This document shows, piece after piece, positions 48,403 to 57,578 of a stretch of DNA of 64,000 nt. The notes beneath the pieces were generated by a model. The model ran no database searches, had not been told where the DNA came from, and worked only from the letters and a program-made list of their open reading frames with translations. Within the stretch, counting starts at the first letter, position 1, and every line of letters starts with the position of its first letter. The stretch comes from Rhizobium sp. FKL33 (GTDB lineage Bacteria; Pseudomonadota; Alphaproteobacteria; Rhizobiales; Rhizobiaceae), in assembly GCF_005222915.1 (NCBI RefSeq), contig NZ_STFX01000007.1, positions 1-64,000 of the forward strand. The letters are read 5' to 3'. A program made the position numbers and the translations under genes.

Positions 48403-50475
48403 TCAGAGCAGCAGGATATCGTTGAAGTCGAAATTCTCGAGCTTCTTGCCGATGAAGGCGATCGCCTCGGCGGCGTCGCCGCCCTTGCCATCGGCATCAT
48501 AGGAGAGGATGCCGGTCTTGGAGTTGTAGATGACGGCGGCCTCATCGGCGATCTTGGCCGCAGAGCCTGCGACGAAATCGGACGCGACGAGATGGCCCGC
48601 AGTGCGGGCGAGGCCGGAGAACACCGAGCGATCCAGCGCCACTGCGTCATTGCCGTCAAAGTCCATCACGCGATCGGAATTGTCGGCGCCATAGGCGGCG
48701 AAATGGAACAGGTCGCTGCCGCCTTCGCCATAGATCTTGTCATTGCCGAGGCCGGTCTCAATGTCGTTCGAGCGATTATTGCCGCGCAGGACGTTGTCGA
48801 GATCGTTGTCTTCGATGTCGACACTGGCTTTGCCGTTCAGATCGACATTTTCGACATTGGCGTAATCGCCGAGGTCTATCGAGAACCGTGTGACGATCAA
48901 ATCCACGCCGGCGTTGCTGTCTTCCACGATGACGTCCCCATCGGCATTGGTCAGCTGATAGGTGTCGTTGCCGGCGCCGCCTTGCAGCGTGTCGTCGCCG
49001 AGACCGCCATTCAGCGTATCCTGGCCGTCATCGCCGTTCAGGACGTCATTGTCAGCGCCGCCGAAGAGAGAGTCGGCGCCGCCGCCGCCCTGAAGCGTAT
49101 CGACGCTGGCGGAACCGGTCAGGGAGTCAGCCAGCGAACCACCCAAGACGATCTCAAAGCCGGATACCGCATCGATGGCTGTCGCCGCACCCGTGCCGAG
49201 ATTGACGGCCACGGACAATCCATAATCGCTGTAATCCAGCGTGTCGACGCCGTCGCCGCCCGTGACGCTTCCATCGACCAGAGCCTGATCGCCGGTCATG
49301 GCGAACGTGTTGTCGCCCGTGCCGAAAACAACGGCCATTCCATTGCCGCCGGTGATCGTTCCGCCATTGCTGATCGTGTCGTCGAGATCGCTGACGATCT
49401 TGATGCCGGTGTCCTCGACACCGGTGATCGAGCCTTCGTTGACGATCGTCGTCAGATAACTGGCGTTGCCGCGCGAACTGTCGTCGATCAGGATGCCCAG
49501 ACCCAGACCGCTGATGGTGGCGCCATCATAGTTGTAGATGGAGCCGCCGCCGGCCGCGATGCCCTCGGAGGTGTTCTCATAGCCGTCCGAGCCGTTGCCA
49601 TTGGCGCCCAGCCCCTGGATCACGCCATAATTGTGGATCGTCGCTTCGAAATCGATGTCGACGCCGTCGCCATCGCCGTCATAGATGCCGTCGGCAACCT
49701 CGCCTTCGGGGCCGTTCACGTCGACGCCTTCGGTATAGCTGCCGGTGATCGTGCCGTGATTGGTGACGGTGGCCGATCCGTCGGAACCGACGCCCGAGCC
49801 GTTGCTGCCGGTGATTTCGGCGCCTTCGGCATTGTCGACGGTGATCACGGTGTCTTCATCGGCATTGACGCCATGCCGGTCGCCGAGGATGATCCCGGCG
49901 AGGTTGTTGACCGAACCGGACGAGCCTTCCTCGAACTGGACGCCGTCGGCGTTTTCAATCAGATCGTCGCCGCTGCCGCCATAGATCGTGCCGGAATTGT
50001 CGATGTCGCCCACGCCGCCGACGCGCAGGCCGTCATTGGTCGCGCCGAGGATATTGCCGCTATTGGTGACAATGGCAATGAAATCACCGGTCCCACCGGC
50101 GAAATCGATCGCCTGGCCGATGGCCGATTCGATATCGCCGGTGTTGGTGATGGTCACCTCGCCCGCCGTCACTGCTCCAGCCTGGATCTGGATCGCGTCG
50201 TCGTCGCTCTCGATCTGGCCATTGTTTTCAATTGTGGCGGCGAGCGTCGCGCCGACCGATGTCTCGAAGCGGATGGCGCGGCCGCCGTCTGCGGTGTTTT
50301 CGATCAGTCCGTTATTTTCGATGGAAGCGCCGTCGGTCGCGCCATTGAAACGAACGGTCTGCGAATTGGCGGAGACGCTGAATACTCCCCCGGCATCGAC
50401 AATCAAAGTGTCCTCGCCGGACATGCTGAGGCGAGCGGCAAGGGTCGTGGAAGCGGCGACTGTGGTGTCGGTCAT
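48403..50475 (-). CDS. RTX calcium-binding protein with beta-helix-like N-terminus
   Basis: A 690-residue acidic protein with no N-terminal signal. Residues 1 to about 440 are a repetitive series of N-G-x-I / ENNG / NSGTI / NEGSI units separated by about 20 residues, predicting a right-handed beta-helix. RTX nonapeptides follow at about 455-505 (GGADSLFGGADNDVLNGDDGQDTL type) and again near 572-590 (GLGNDKIYGEGGSDLFHF). The C-terminus ends FNDILLL, a typical type I secretion signal with terminal hydrophobic residues. Secretion by an ABC/MFP/TolC system is therefore expected, but none of those genes is in this window. A role in surface adhesion or matrix is plausible. Confidence 0.88.
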   Translation of the reverse strand: MTDTTVAASTTLAARLSMSGEDTLIVDAGGVFSVSANSQTVRFNGATDGASIENNGLIENTADGGRAIRFETSVGATLAATIENNGQIESDDDAIQIQAGAVTAGEVTITNTGDIESAIGQAIDFAGGTGDFIAIVTNSGNILGATNDGLRVGGVGDIDNSGTIYGGSGDDLIENADGVQFEEGSSGSVNNLAGIILGDRHGVNADEDTVITVDNAEGAEITGSNGSGVGSDGSATVTNHGTITGSYTEGVDVNGPEGEVADGIYDGDGDGVDIDFEATIHNYGVIQGLGANGNGSDGYENTSEGIAAGGGSIYNYDGATISGLGLGILIDDSSRGNASYLTTIVNEGSITGVEDTGIKIVSDLDDTISNGGTITGGNGMAVVFGTGDNTFAMTGDQALVDGSVTGGDGVDTLDYSDYGLSVAVNLGTGAATAIDAVSGFEIVLGGSLADSLTGSASVDTLQGGGGADSLFGGADNDVLNGDDGQDTLNGGLGDDTLQGGAGNDTYQLTNADGDVIVEDSNAGVDLIVTRFSIDLGDYANVENVDLNGKASVDIEDNDLDNVLRGNNRSNDIETGLGNDKIYGEGGSDLFHFAAYGADNSDRVMDFDGNDAVALDRSVFSGLARTAGHLVASDFVAGSAAKIADEAAVIYNSKTGILSYDADGKGGDAAEAIAFIGKKLENFDFNDILLL

Positions 50476-50622
50476 CGTTTACCTGCGGGTTAATGAAAGG
50501 TTAATCGAGCAAATGATGATGACTTATGTCGCCTGGATGACAGCATGATGACTATCCGCCAGCCCCGGGAAGCAGGGCCGACGCATGATAAAGACCGGGA
50601 TATTGCGAGAAAGACGGTCCGT

Positions 50623-51537
50623 TCAGGCCGCCGAAGCCATCAACCGCTCGAGGCCGCGATCGGCCAGCGTCATGCGGATATAGTCGGCGACGGCCTTGAC
50701 CGGCGCGGACGGCTCGTCGCAGACGGCGAGCCCGATATCGTAATGTCCCATGTTTGGAAGCCCCTCGGCCTCGCCGAGCACCGTCATATCAGGTTGCACC
50801 ATGAAGCGCGCTAACGGCGCGATGGCGAGGTCGGCGTCGATGGCTGCGAGCTGGCCCATGTGATGGCCGCAGAAATAGGCGACGCGGAAGGGGCGACCGG
50901 AACGCGTCAATTCCTCAATGGCGCGTTTGCGCCAGACGCAGCCTTCGTCCCAGACCGACAACGGCAGGGGATCGCGCAGATGCGCCCGCCCGTTCCGTTT
51001 GCCGACCCAGACCAGTTGTTCGGTCATCACCCGTTCGGCGGGATTGGGCGAGATGCTCGGATCGAGGAAATTGAACAGGGTCAGATCAAGTTTGCCCTCG
51101 GCCACCGCTTTCTTGAGCGGGACCGAATTGTCGATCGTCACATCGACGGCGAGCGAGGGAAACATTTCTCCGAAATGGCGCAGGATCGCCGGCAGCATCA
51201 GCGTGCCGATGTCGTCGGGCGAGCCGAGCCGCACCACGCCCGCCATTTCCGGCGTCACGAACCGCGACACCACCTCGTAATTCATCGCCAGCATGCGGCG
51301 GGCATAGCCGAGCAGGACCTCGCCATGATGAGTGAGCGCCACCGAGCGTGCATCGCGGCGAAACAGGCTGACCCCGAGTTGCTCTTCCAGCTTCTTGATC
51401 TGCATGGACACCGCCGATGGCGTTCTGAACACGCGTTCGGCAGCCGTTGTGAAATTGCCGGTATCGGCAATGGCCACGAATGTCTTGAGAATATCGAGTT
51501 CGAGCGTGGGAAGGCTGGAGGCGATCTGCGAGGTCAT
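50623..51537 (-). CDS. LysR-family regulator, divergent from aldehyde dehydrogenase
   Basis: A 304-residue LysR protein: ELDILKTFVAIADTGNFTTAAERVFRTPSAVSMQIKKLEEQLGVSLFRRDARSVALTHHGEVLLGYARRML is the HTH and linker helix (residues about 13-83), then the periplasmic-binding-like effector domain beginning VVRLGSPDDIGTLMLPAILRHF. AGGATT lies before the ATG. It is transcribed away from the aldehyde dehydrogenase gene, 240 bases apart, and so is the likely regulator of that gene. Confidence 0.88.
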   Translation of the reverse strand: MTSQIASSLPTLELDILKTFVAIADTGNFTTAAERVFRTPSAVSMQIKKLEEQLGVSLFRRDARSVALTHHGEVLLGYARRMLAMNYEVVSRFVTPEMAGVVRLGSPDDIGTLMLPAILRHFGEMFPSLAVDVTIDNSVPLKKAVAEGKLDLTLFNFLDPSISPNPAERVMTEQLVWVGKRNGRAHLRDPLPLSVWDEGCVWRKRAIEELTRSGRPFRVAYFCGHHMGQLAAIDADLAIAPLARFMVQPDMTVLGEAEGLPNMGHYDIGLAVCDEPSAPVKAVADYIRMTLADRGLERLMASAA

Positions 51538-51777
51538 CGGTCTAATCCTTCAGAAAATCTCACAAATGAAGCCGCTTGATTGCGTTTCATTGAACCTCAA
51601 ATCTGAGTTTTCGTCAATCCCTCGACTTGACGATGAACCAATCGCGCCGACAATCACCCCGTCAGGAGCAAAGGAGCGCGTTTGCGCCGTCTACCCTTGA
51701 CGAACTGCTAATCTACCGCGCAAATGCCGATACATAATCACATTTAATAGCAGGCTGCAGGCCCGGGAGGACACGAC

Positions 51778-53220
51778 ATGACGATCCACATGGACAGGCC
51801 GCAGCCTGCGGATGCCGTTGCAGATGCCGATAGCTTGAACGCGCTCCTCGCCCGCCAGCAAACAGCCCATCGCGGCGAGATGTCGCCATCGCTTGCGACG
51901 CGCCGCGACCGTCTGGACCGTCTGGAGGCTATGCTGGTCAAGCATCAGGACGACTTCGCCCGCGCGATCGACGCCGATTTCGGCCGGCGCGACGCCATTG
52001 TCACCGGACTGACCGAAACCATGACGGTGCGCGCCGCCCTCCGCCATGCCCGAAGTCACCTCAAGGCTTGGATGAAGCCCGAACGCGTCGGCGTTTCCTG
52101 GGCGTTCCAGCCAGGCCGGGCCTATATCCATCGGCAGCCGCTCGGCGTCGTCGGCATCATCGCGCCGTGGAATTATCCGCTGCAGCTGCTTCTGAGCCCG
52201 CTTGTCGGCGCGCTGGCCGCCGGCAATCGCGCCCTATTGAAGCCCTCGGAATACACCCCGCTTTTCGGCGAGGCGCTGCGCAACGCCGTGGCTTCCGTCT
52301 TTCGCGAGGACGAGGTGGCTGTCGTCACGGGCGGGCCCGACGTCGCCGCCGCCTTCACCGCCCTACCCTTCGATCACCTGATCTTCACCGGCTCGACCAG
52401 CGTCGGCCGCAGGGTGGCGGAGGCGGCAGGACGCAATCTCACGCCGGTCACCCTCGAACTCGGCGGCAAATCACCGGCGATCATCGACGCCTCTGCGGAT
52501 ATGAAACTGACGGCAAAGCGCCTGGCATGGGGCAAGCTCCTGAACACCGGCCAGACCTGCGTGGCGCCCGACTATGTCCTGACCCCGCGCGAGCGATTGA
52601 CCGAAACGGTCGAGGCGTTGAAATCGGCGATGCTGGCGCAATATCCAGGCTTCTCCGACAATCCCGATTACACCAGCATCATCGCGCCCCGGCACTATGA
52701 ACGGCTGAAGCATCTCGCCGCCGAGGCGCAAGCGGCCGGCGCAGAGGTGATCTGGCTCGGCGAACCGGACGACGCCAAACGTATTCTGCCTCCGGCGTTG
52801 ATCGTCGGCGCGACGCCCGACATGACGGTGATGCGCGAGGAGATCTTCGGTCCGCTGCTGCCCATCATCCCCTATGACGGCGTCGACGACGCGATCACGC
52901 GGGTCAACGCCAGCGACCGGCCTCTGGCGCTCTACTGGTTCGGCGAGGATGCCCGCACGCGCGATCACGTGCTCGCCAGCACGATTTCCGGCGGCGTCAC
53001 GGTCAACGACGTCATCCTGCATCTCGCCCAGGACGGATTGCCTTTCGGCGGCGTCGGCGCATCGGGTTACGGCCATTATCACGGCGAACACGGCTTCCGC
53101 GCAATGAGCAAGGAGAAGCCGGTTTTCGTTCAATCGAAACTCGCGGCGGGCGGCCTGCTTTATCCGCCCTATGGCGCTTTGGCGCGGCGCATGCTGGCCC
53201 TCCTGCAACGCTTCGCATGA
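51778..53220 (+). CDS. aldehyde dehydrogenase (coniferyl-aldehyde/CALDH-like)
   Basis: A 480-residue NAD(P)-dependent aldehyde dehydrogenase of the short class 3/CALDH type. The cofactor region is IIAPWNYPLQLLLSPLVGALAAGNRALLKPSEYTP (about residues 128-162), FTGSTSVGRRV lies at about 203-213, the catalytic Glu in LELGGKSP near 226 and the nucleophilic Cys in NTGQTCVAPDY near 261. The C-terminus is hydrophobic/basic (YPPYGALARRMLALLQRFA), often membrane-associated in this class. The GGAGG ribosome site is clear. The substrate may be an aromatic or long-chain aldehyde. Confidence 0.9.
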   Translation: MTIHMDRPQPADAVADADSLNALLARQQTAHRGEMSPSLATRRDRLDRLEAMLVKHQDDFARAIDADFGRRDAIVTGLTETMTVRAALRHARSHLKAWMKPERVGVSWAFQPGRAYIHRQPLGVVGIIAPWNYPLQLLLSPLVGALAAGNRALLKPSEYTPLFGEALRNAVASVFREDEVAVVTGGPDVAAAFTALPFDHLIFTGSTSVGRRVAEAAGRNLTPVTLELGGKSPAIIDASADMKLTAKRLAWGKLLNTGQTCVAPDYVLTPRERLTETVEALKSAMLAQYPGFSDNPDYTSIIAPRHYERLKHLAAEAQAAGAEVIWLGEPDDAKRILPPALIVGATPDMTVMREEIFGPLLPIIPYDGVDDAITRVNASDRPLALYWFGEDARTRDHVLASTISGGVTVNDVILHLAQDGLPFGGVGASGYGHYHGEHGFRAMSKEKPVFVQSKLAAGGLLYPPYGALARRMLALLQRFA

Positions 53221-53344
53221 GGCTTGGGGCCTGATGCGGGCAACGCTTCAAGATTTCTGATACCTGGGTTCACATATATTCGTTTGTCTTATGGGTTCGC
53301 CAGCGCGATACTCCTAACGTCAGCAAAGCGGAAAGGAGATCATC

Positions 53345-53545
53345 ATGGCTTTGTCCAGTCTAGACAGCGGGTTCAGCGGCACCCGCGGCATCGGAAGCAC
53401 GTTCCTCGCATCTTTCGGTACGGTGTTTCTGGGTTTCGCCCGTCGTTGGCGCGCCTATCGCGAGCTGCAGTCGCTCGATCACGTCCCCTTCGAGGTCATG
53501 AAGGATGTGGGCTTTCCGGGCGCGGAGCGAATGAATGAAAAGTGA
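53345..53545 (+). CDS. DUF1127 small protein
   Basis: A 66-residue protein whose second half carries the DUF1127 (YjiS-like) pattern: RRWRAYRELQSLDHVPFEVMKDVGFPGAERM, with Arg-rich start and L-x-x-L-x-D-x-x-L-x-D-x-G. Such proteins are abundant in alphaproteobacteria and link to RNA-based control of phosphate, carbon or stress genes. AAAGGAG precedes the ATG and a terminator follows directly, so it is a monocistronic gene. Confidence 0.85.
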   Translation: MALSSLDSGFSGTRGIGSTFLASFGTVFLGFARRWRAYRELQSLDHVPFEVMKDVGFPGAERMNEK

Positions 53546-53568
53546 CGCAGCCAGCCAGCATCGATATT

Positions 53569-53605
53569 GGGGATCCGGAAGCGAAACCGGGTCCCTTTTT
53601 CTTTT
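53569..53605 (+). terminator. terminator after the DUF1127 gene
   Basis: GGGATCCGG (53570-53578) pairs with CCGGGTCCC (53587-53595, one G-U pair), followed by TTTTTCTTTT. Confidence 0.9.
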
Positions 53606-53705
53606 CAGGAAATCAATATTCTCTGTGAGAAACTCTGCGTCTTGAAAGGCGAATATTAGCGCAAAGCACGGAACAAAATCTCCTCGCCGCAAAAAAGATA
53701 CAAAC

Positions 53706-53745
53706 TGTCGCCATAAGACCATTGCAAAGTGACGCATTCAGACCA
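53706..53745 (+). promoter_or_regulatory. paired TGTCGC-type sites upstream of the GbdR-like regulator
   Basis: TGTCGCCATAAGACCA (53706-53721) and TGACGCATTCAGACCA (53730-53745) form an imperfect direct repeat 24 bases apart, as expected for an autoregulated AraC-type activator with a GATase-like domain. The known ArgR consensus in pseudomonads (TGTCGC then 8 bases then AA) is similar. Confidence 0.7.
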
Positions 53746-53782
53746 CTTTGTTTCTCAGCGACAGACGAGGATTCACCCTGCC

Positions 53783-54829
53783 ATGCGGCCCGAAAGCTAC
53801 TCCGTTTCCAAGAAGACTCAGCAGGTGAAGCGGACGATCGTCTTCTTCCTCGTGCCCAATTTCACCATGCTGCCCTTCTCCGCCGCCGTGGAGACGCTGC
53901 GCATCGCCAACCGCATGCTGGGCTATGAGGCCTATCAGTGGCGGCTCTGTTCGGTGGATGGACAGAAGGTCTATTCCTCTTCCGGCATCGGGCTCGAAGC
54001 CAAGACGTCGCTGATGGACGAGCGCAAGAACCTGACCGGCGAAGCCCGTCCGAACATGGTGCTGATCTGTTCCGGCATCTATGTCGAGGATTTCCGCAAC
54101 AAATCGGTCAACGCCTATCTGCGCGAAGTCTTCAATCGCGGCATCGCGGTCGGCAGCCTCTGCACCGGCGCGCATGTGCTGGCCCAGGCCGGCCTGCTCA
54201 ACAACAAGCGTTGCGCCATTCACTGGGAAAACCTGCCGGGCTTCGCAGAGGCCTTCCCGCAGGCCGACGTCCATGCCGATCTCTTCGAAATCGACGGCAA
54301 TGTCTATACCTGCGCCGGCGGCACCGCCTCGCTCGACATGATGCTCTATTTCATCCGTGAGGATTTCGGCGACAATCTCGTCAACCGCGTCTGCGAGCAG
54401 CATCTCACCGATCGCGTCCGCTCGGCCAACGACCGCCAGCGCCTGCCGCTTCGCGCCCGTCTCGGCGTGCAGAATTCCAAGGTGCTCTCGATCATCGAGA
54501 TCATGGAAAACAATCTCGCCGAACCGTTGTCGCTGGTCGACATCGCCGACAAGGCCGGGCTGTCGCGCCGCCAGATCGAGCGCCTGTTCCGCCAGGAAAT
54601 GGGCCGTTCGCCCGCTCGCTATTATCTGGAAATCCGGCTGGACCGCGCCCGCCATTTGCTCGTGCAGTCATCCATGCCGGTCGTGGAAGTGGCGGTCGCC
54701 TGCGGCTTCGTCTCCGCCTCGCATTTCTCCAAATGTTATCGGGAACTCTACGGCCGTTCGCCGCAGCAGGAGCGCGCCGACCGCAAGCAGCTGGCGACCA
54801 TGCCGAGCGTCAACGGCGCCGTCATGTGA
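53783..54829 (+). CDS. GlxA/GbdR-type AraC-family regulator
   Basis: A 348-residue regulator. Residues about 15-200 are a DJ-1/PfpI (GATase1-like) domain: KRTIVFFLVPNFTMLPFSAAVETLRIANRMLGYEAYQWRLCS..., with the elbow GSLCTGAHVLAQAGLL near residue 131. The C-terminus is an AraC HTH pair: MENNLAEPLSLVDIADKAGLSRRQIERLFRQEMGRSPARYYLEIRLDRARHLLVQSSMPVVEVAVACGFVSASHFSKCYRELYGRSP (about 240-325). This is the architecture of GbdR/CdhR, which control betaine and carnitine catabolism. Two copies of the TGTCGC motif lie just upstream. The ATG at 53783 is chosen because an earlier GTG falls within the operator. Confidence 0.88.
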   Translation: MRPESYSVSKKTQQVKRTIVFFLVPNFTMLPFSAAVETLRIANRMLGYEAYQWRLCSVDGQKVYSSSGIGLEAKTSLMDERKNLTGEARPNMVLICSGIYVEDFRNKSVNAYLREVFNRGIAVGSLCTGAHVLAQAGLLNNKRCAIHWENLPGFAEAFPQADVHADLFEIDGNVYTCAGGTASLDMMLYFIREDFGDNLVNRVCEQHLTDRVRSANDRQRLPLRARLGVQNSKVLSIIEIMENNLAEPLSLVDIADKAGLSRRQIERLFRQEMGRSPARYYLEIRLDRARHLLVQSSMPVVEVAVACGFVSASHFSKCYRELYGRSPQQERADRKQLATMPSVNGAVM

Positions 54830-54853
54830 CGGCCTCGCAGTCCGGGGAGACAA

Positions 54854-56179
54854 TCAGGCCACCGCCATGCGGGCGACCTGATAGTCCGAAAACACCCGGT
54901 TGCGGCCCGAATTCTTGGCCAGATAGAGATATTGATCGGCGGCGTTGAGGTAGTTGTCGAAGCTTTCCTCGTCGGTGATCGCCGCCAGCCCCATCGAGAC
55001 GGTGACGGAAATCTCTTCGTCGCCGACGACGATGCGGACCTCGCCAATCTCCTCGCGCAGCCTTTCGCAACAGGCCAGCGCCTGCTCCATTTCGAGCCCG
55101 ACCAGCAGCACGCCGAATTCCTCGCCGCCGAGACGCGCCGCAAGATGTGGCGTGCTCGCCACCAGTTGCACCAGGCGCTTGGCGACCGCCTTCAGCACGA
55201 CATCGCCGACTTCGTGGCCGTAAGTGTCGTTGAGCCGCTTGAAATGATCGATGTCCATCAGCGCCATGGCGAGCCCCTGCCCTTGGCGGAGCCCCGATTC
55301 CACGAGCTTGGGACCGCGATCGTAGAAATAGCGCCTGTTGTAGAGGTCGGTCAGATAATCGCGCGAGGCCATGCGCCGGAGCGAATGAATATGCGCCTGT
55401 AGCGCCAGCATGTGATCGATGCGGCCGAGCAGCTCCGACCCCGTGACCGGGAGATGCACGAAATCATCGCCGCCGGCGCGAAAGAACTCAGCGACATCGC
55501 CGTCGCGCGCTTGTGTCGAAAAGCCGATGATCCTCAGCCGGTCCTGCTGATAGCGTTGCTGCACCCGGTCCATGAAGGCGGCGCATTCGGCGATGCCGAC
55601 ATCGGCGTCGATCAGCGCCAGTTGCACGCCTTCGGAATGGTCGAGAATCCGCATCGCCTCGCTTTCGCGCATGGCGACGATAAAGGGATGCGGTCCGCCA
55701 TCGAGGCTTTGCAGCAGCGGCGAGCCGGCGCCGCGGCCGTCATAGACGAGCACAGAAGCCGAGGCGTATGACAGGAATCGCTCGACGGCGCGCATCAACA
55801 CATCGATCGATCCGGACGAGCATTTCGGCACATAGTCGACCACATCCCGGGCGAGCAATTCCTCGCGCTTCTTGTCACTGGAGATGCCGCTGAAGACGAT
55901 CGCCGGAATGCCACGGCTCATGACGAAGTCGAGCGCCTCGCCATTGGCGGCGTCGGCCTGGCAGAGATCGAGTATGGCGAGATCGAAGCCGTCTCCCTCC
56001 GTCTCGATCAGCCGCACCACGCCCGCGAGAGTCTGGCTGTGATAGACATCGCTGTTGAGACGCCGTTCGAGCCGTTCACGAATGGCGATCGAATAGAACC
56101 GCGTGTCCTCCACAAGCAGAATGCGGCCTGACCGCTTCGCTGCGGCGCTTCCTGCGCTTCGTTTCGGATCCCACAGCAA
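54854..56179 (-). CDS. PleD-like response regulator diguanylate cyclase
   Basis: A 441-residue protein with two receiver domains and a GGDEF-type output. Receiver 1: RILLVEDTRFYSIAIRERL with phospho-acceptor Asp in LAILDLCQAD (near residue 71). Receiver 2: VLVYDGRGAG... with LALIDADVGI (near 188). Output: DYLTDLYNRRYFYDRGPKLVESG and the catalytic GGEEF in ARLGGEEFGVLL (near 351), an active-site form. It probably makes c-di-GMP under phosphorelay control. It shares its receiver-receiver layout with the gene at 56.5-57.3 kb, and that gene lies upstream on the same strand. Confidence 0.9.
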   Translation of the reverse strand: MLWDPKRSAGSAAAKRSGRILLVEDTRFYSIAIRERLERRLNSDVYHSQTLAGVVRLIETEGDGFDLAILDLCQADAANGEALDFVMSRGIPAIVFSGISSDKKREELLARDVVDYVPKCSSGSIDVLMRAVERFLSYASASVLVYDGRGAGSPLLQSLDGGPHPFIVAMRESEAMRILDHSEGVQLALIDADVGIAECAAFMDRVQQRYQQDRLRIIGFSTQARDGDVAEFFRAGGDDFVHLPVTGSELLGRIDHMLALQAHIHSLRRMASRDYLTDLYNRRYFYDRGPKLVESGLRQGQGLAMALMDIDHFKRLNDTYGHEVGDVVLKAVAKRLVQLVASTPHLAARLGGEEFGVLLVGLEMEQALACCERLREEIGEVRIVVGDEEISVTVSMGLAAITDEESFDNYLNAADQYLYLAKNSGRNRVFSDYQVARMAVA

Positions 56180-56504
56180 TGATTGGGCCCATCCCCTGAA
56201 GAACGAAAGTTATCAGCTGTAATCGCATGCGCCGGCACCTCTGGGGATACACCCGCAAATTGCGCCAACTGCTTCATCATATGGTTGAAATATGGTGGTC
56301 ACCCCTTAACGCTACGTTAAGTCCGTGGGGCAGCCTGTGGGAAAACCAGGCTTTTCAGCAAATGCTACCAAAAATGATCAGAAAAAATACACTTTTAAAG
56401 GGAGTTTTCGATCTGGAACGGCCCGCAGTTTATTAGCTCATCAATAATAGACGTCGACGGGAACCGGAGCATGGTTTTCGCCCCGGTCCCCGCGAAAAGG
56501 GCAA
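56180..56504. other. intergenic region between the two multi-receiver genes
   Basis: No gene is seen in these 325 bases. The right end holds an imperfect hairpin (GGGAACCGG at 56459-56467 against CCGGTCCC at 56484-56491) that may end the upstream gene; no T-run follows. The middle is AT-richer and probably holds the PleD-like promoter. Confidence 0.5.
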
Positions 56505-57335
56505 TCAGGCGCGCTTCTTGCGCTCCAGCATGAATTTCATCTGCGCCAGCGTATCGAGGTTCTGGTTGACGCGGCAATAGAACTCTTCGTCGATGAACGG
56601 CCGGAGCATGAAGTCGTTGCCGCCGGCCTTCAGGAACCGCGCCGACAACAGCCGGTCGGTGGACGAGGACACGCCGATGATGCGGATCTCGTTCGAGCCG
56701 ATATGCGAGCGAATGCGCCGCGTCAGCTCGAAGCCGTCGATATCGGGCATGTTGTAGTCGGTGATGACCAGATTGATGTCGCGATTGGCTTTGAGGATTT
56801 CCAGCGCCTTCTGGCCGCTGTCGGCGACGCTGACCTTGAAATTATAGCGCTTGAGGCGGGTCGTCAGAAGCGCCCGCGCCGTCTGGCTGTCGTCGACGAT
56901 CAGCACGTGATGATGGTGGTTGGTGAGAAACCGGCAGGCGGCCTCGACCAGCATGTCGACGGCGAAGACGCTGTCTTTCAGGATATAGTCGACGATCTGG
57001 TTGGCGAGCAGCTTGTCGCGCGTGGCGTCCTGCAAGGTGCCGGTGAACACGATGGTGGGGATGCCGACATCGACGAGATAGTTCAGCGCCTCGCCCTTTT
57101 CCGCCCCCGGAAGGTTCATGTTGGAGATGGCCAGCAGGATTTCCTCGTCCGACGTCTCGTTCGCCTTCTGCATCTCTTCGAAGTCGCGGCAGATCTCGAC
57201 GTCGATCTCGAGCAGTTCCTTCATCCGCTGCTTGATCATCGAGGTGAACACCGCCGAATCCTCGGCGACGATCACGCGGCTGCCTTTTAACGACACGCCG
57301 GAATAATGCATTCCGGAAACACCCAGGAAATCCAT
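56505..57335 (-). CDS. tandem receiver response regulator without output domain
   Basis: A 276-residue protein made of two receiver domains. Receiver 1 starts SRVIVAEDSAVFTSMIKQRM, but its phospho-acceptor strand reads AISNMNLPG, so the Asp is replaced by Asn. Receiver 2 (HVLIVDDSQTARALLTTRLKRYNFKVSVADSGQKALEILKANRDINLVITDYNMPDIDGFELTRRI) has an intact Asp in ITDYNMPDIDG near residue 194. There is no DNA-binding or enzymatic output, as in CheY/DivK-like relays. ATG 57335 has AAGGGG upstream. It probably interacts with a kinase not in this window. Confidence 0.88.
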   Translation of the reverse strand: MDFLGVSGMHYSGVSLKGSRVIVAEDSAVFTSMIKQRMKELLEIDVEICRDFEEMQKANETSDEEILLAISNMNLPGAEKGEALNYLVDVGIPTIVFTGTLQDATRDKLLANQIVDYILKDSVFAVDMLVEAACRFLTNHHHHVLIVDDSQTARALLTTRLKRYNFKVSVADSGQKALEILKANRDINLVITDYNMPDIDGFELTRRIRSHIGSNEIRIIGVSSSTDRLLSARFLKAGGNDFMLRPFIDEEFYCRVNQNLDTLAQMKFMLERKKRA

Positions 57336-57578
57336 AAAAGCCCCTTGTCTGGATTGCGCCCCTCTAAAACCGTTTAACAGCAAGCTTTTGACATTCGGTT
57401 AAGCAACGGCTCATGAACGCGGCGCAAGGATGCCGAATGGAGCGGAGGGGGCTGGGTCGTGTGTTTAACGTTACCGGCGGGTAAGCGGCGAAATGTGAGA
57501 AATCGTTTTGTCAGCGCAGCGCATGCGAAATCACTGACGTGTACAGGTCAGAATGCCGTTGGGGGCAGGATAGAGCGC

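Noticed and set aside
48334-50493. 719-codon plus-strand frame opposite the RTX gene
   Set aside because: The minus strand has RTX nonapeptides and a type I signal; the plus frame mirrors the repeats.
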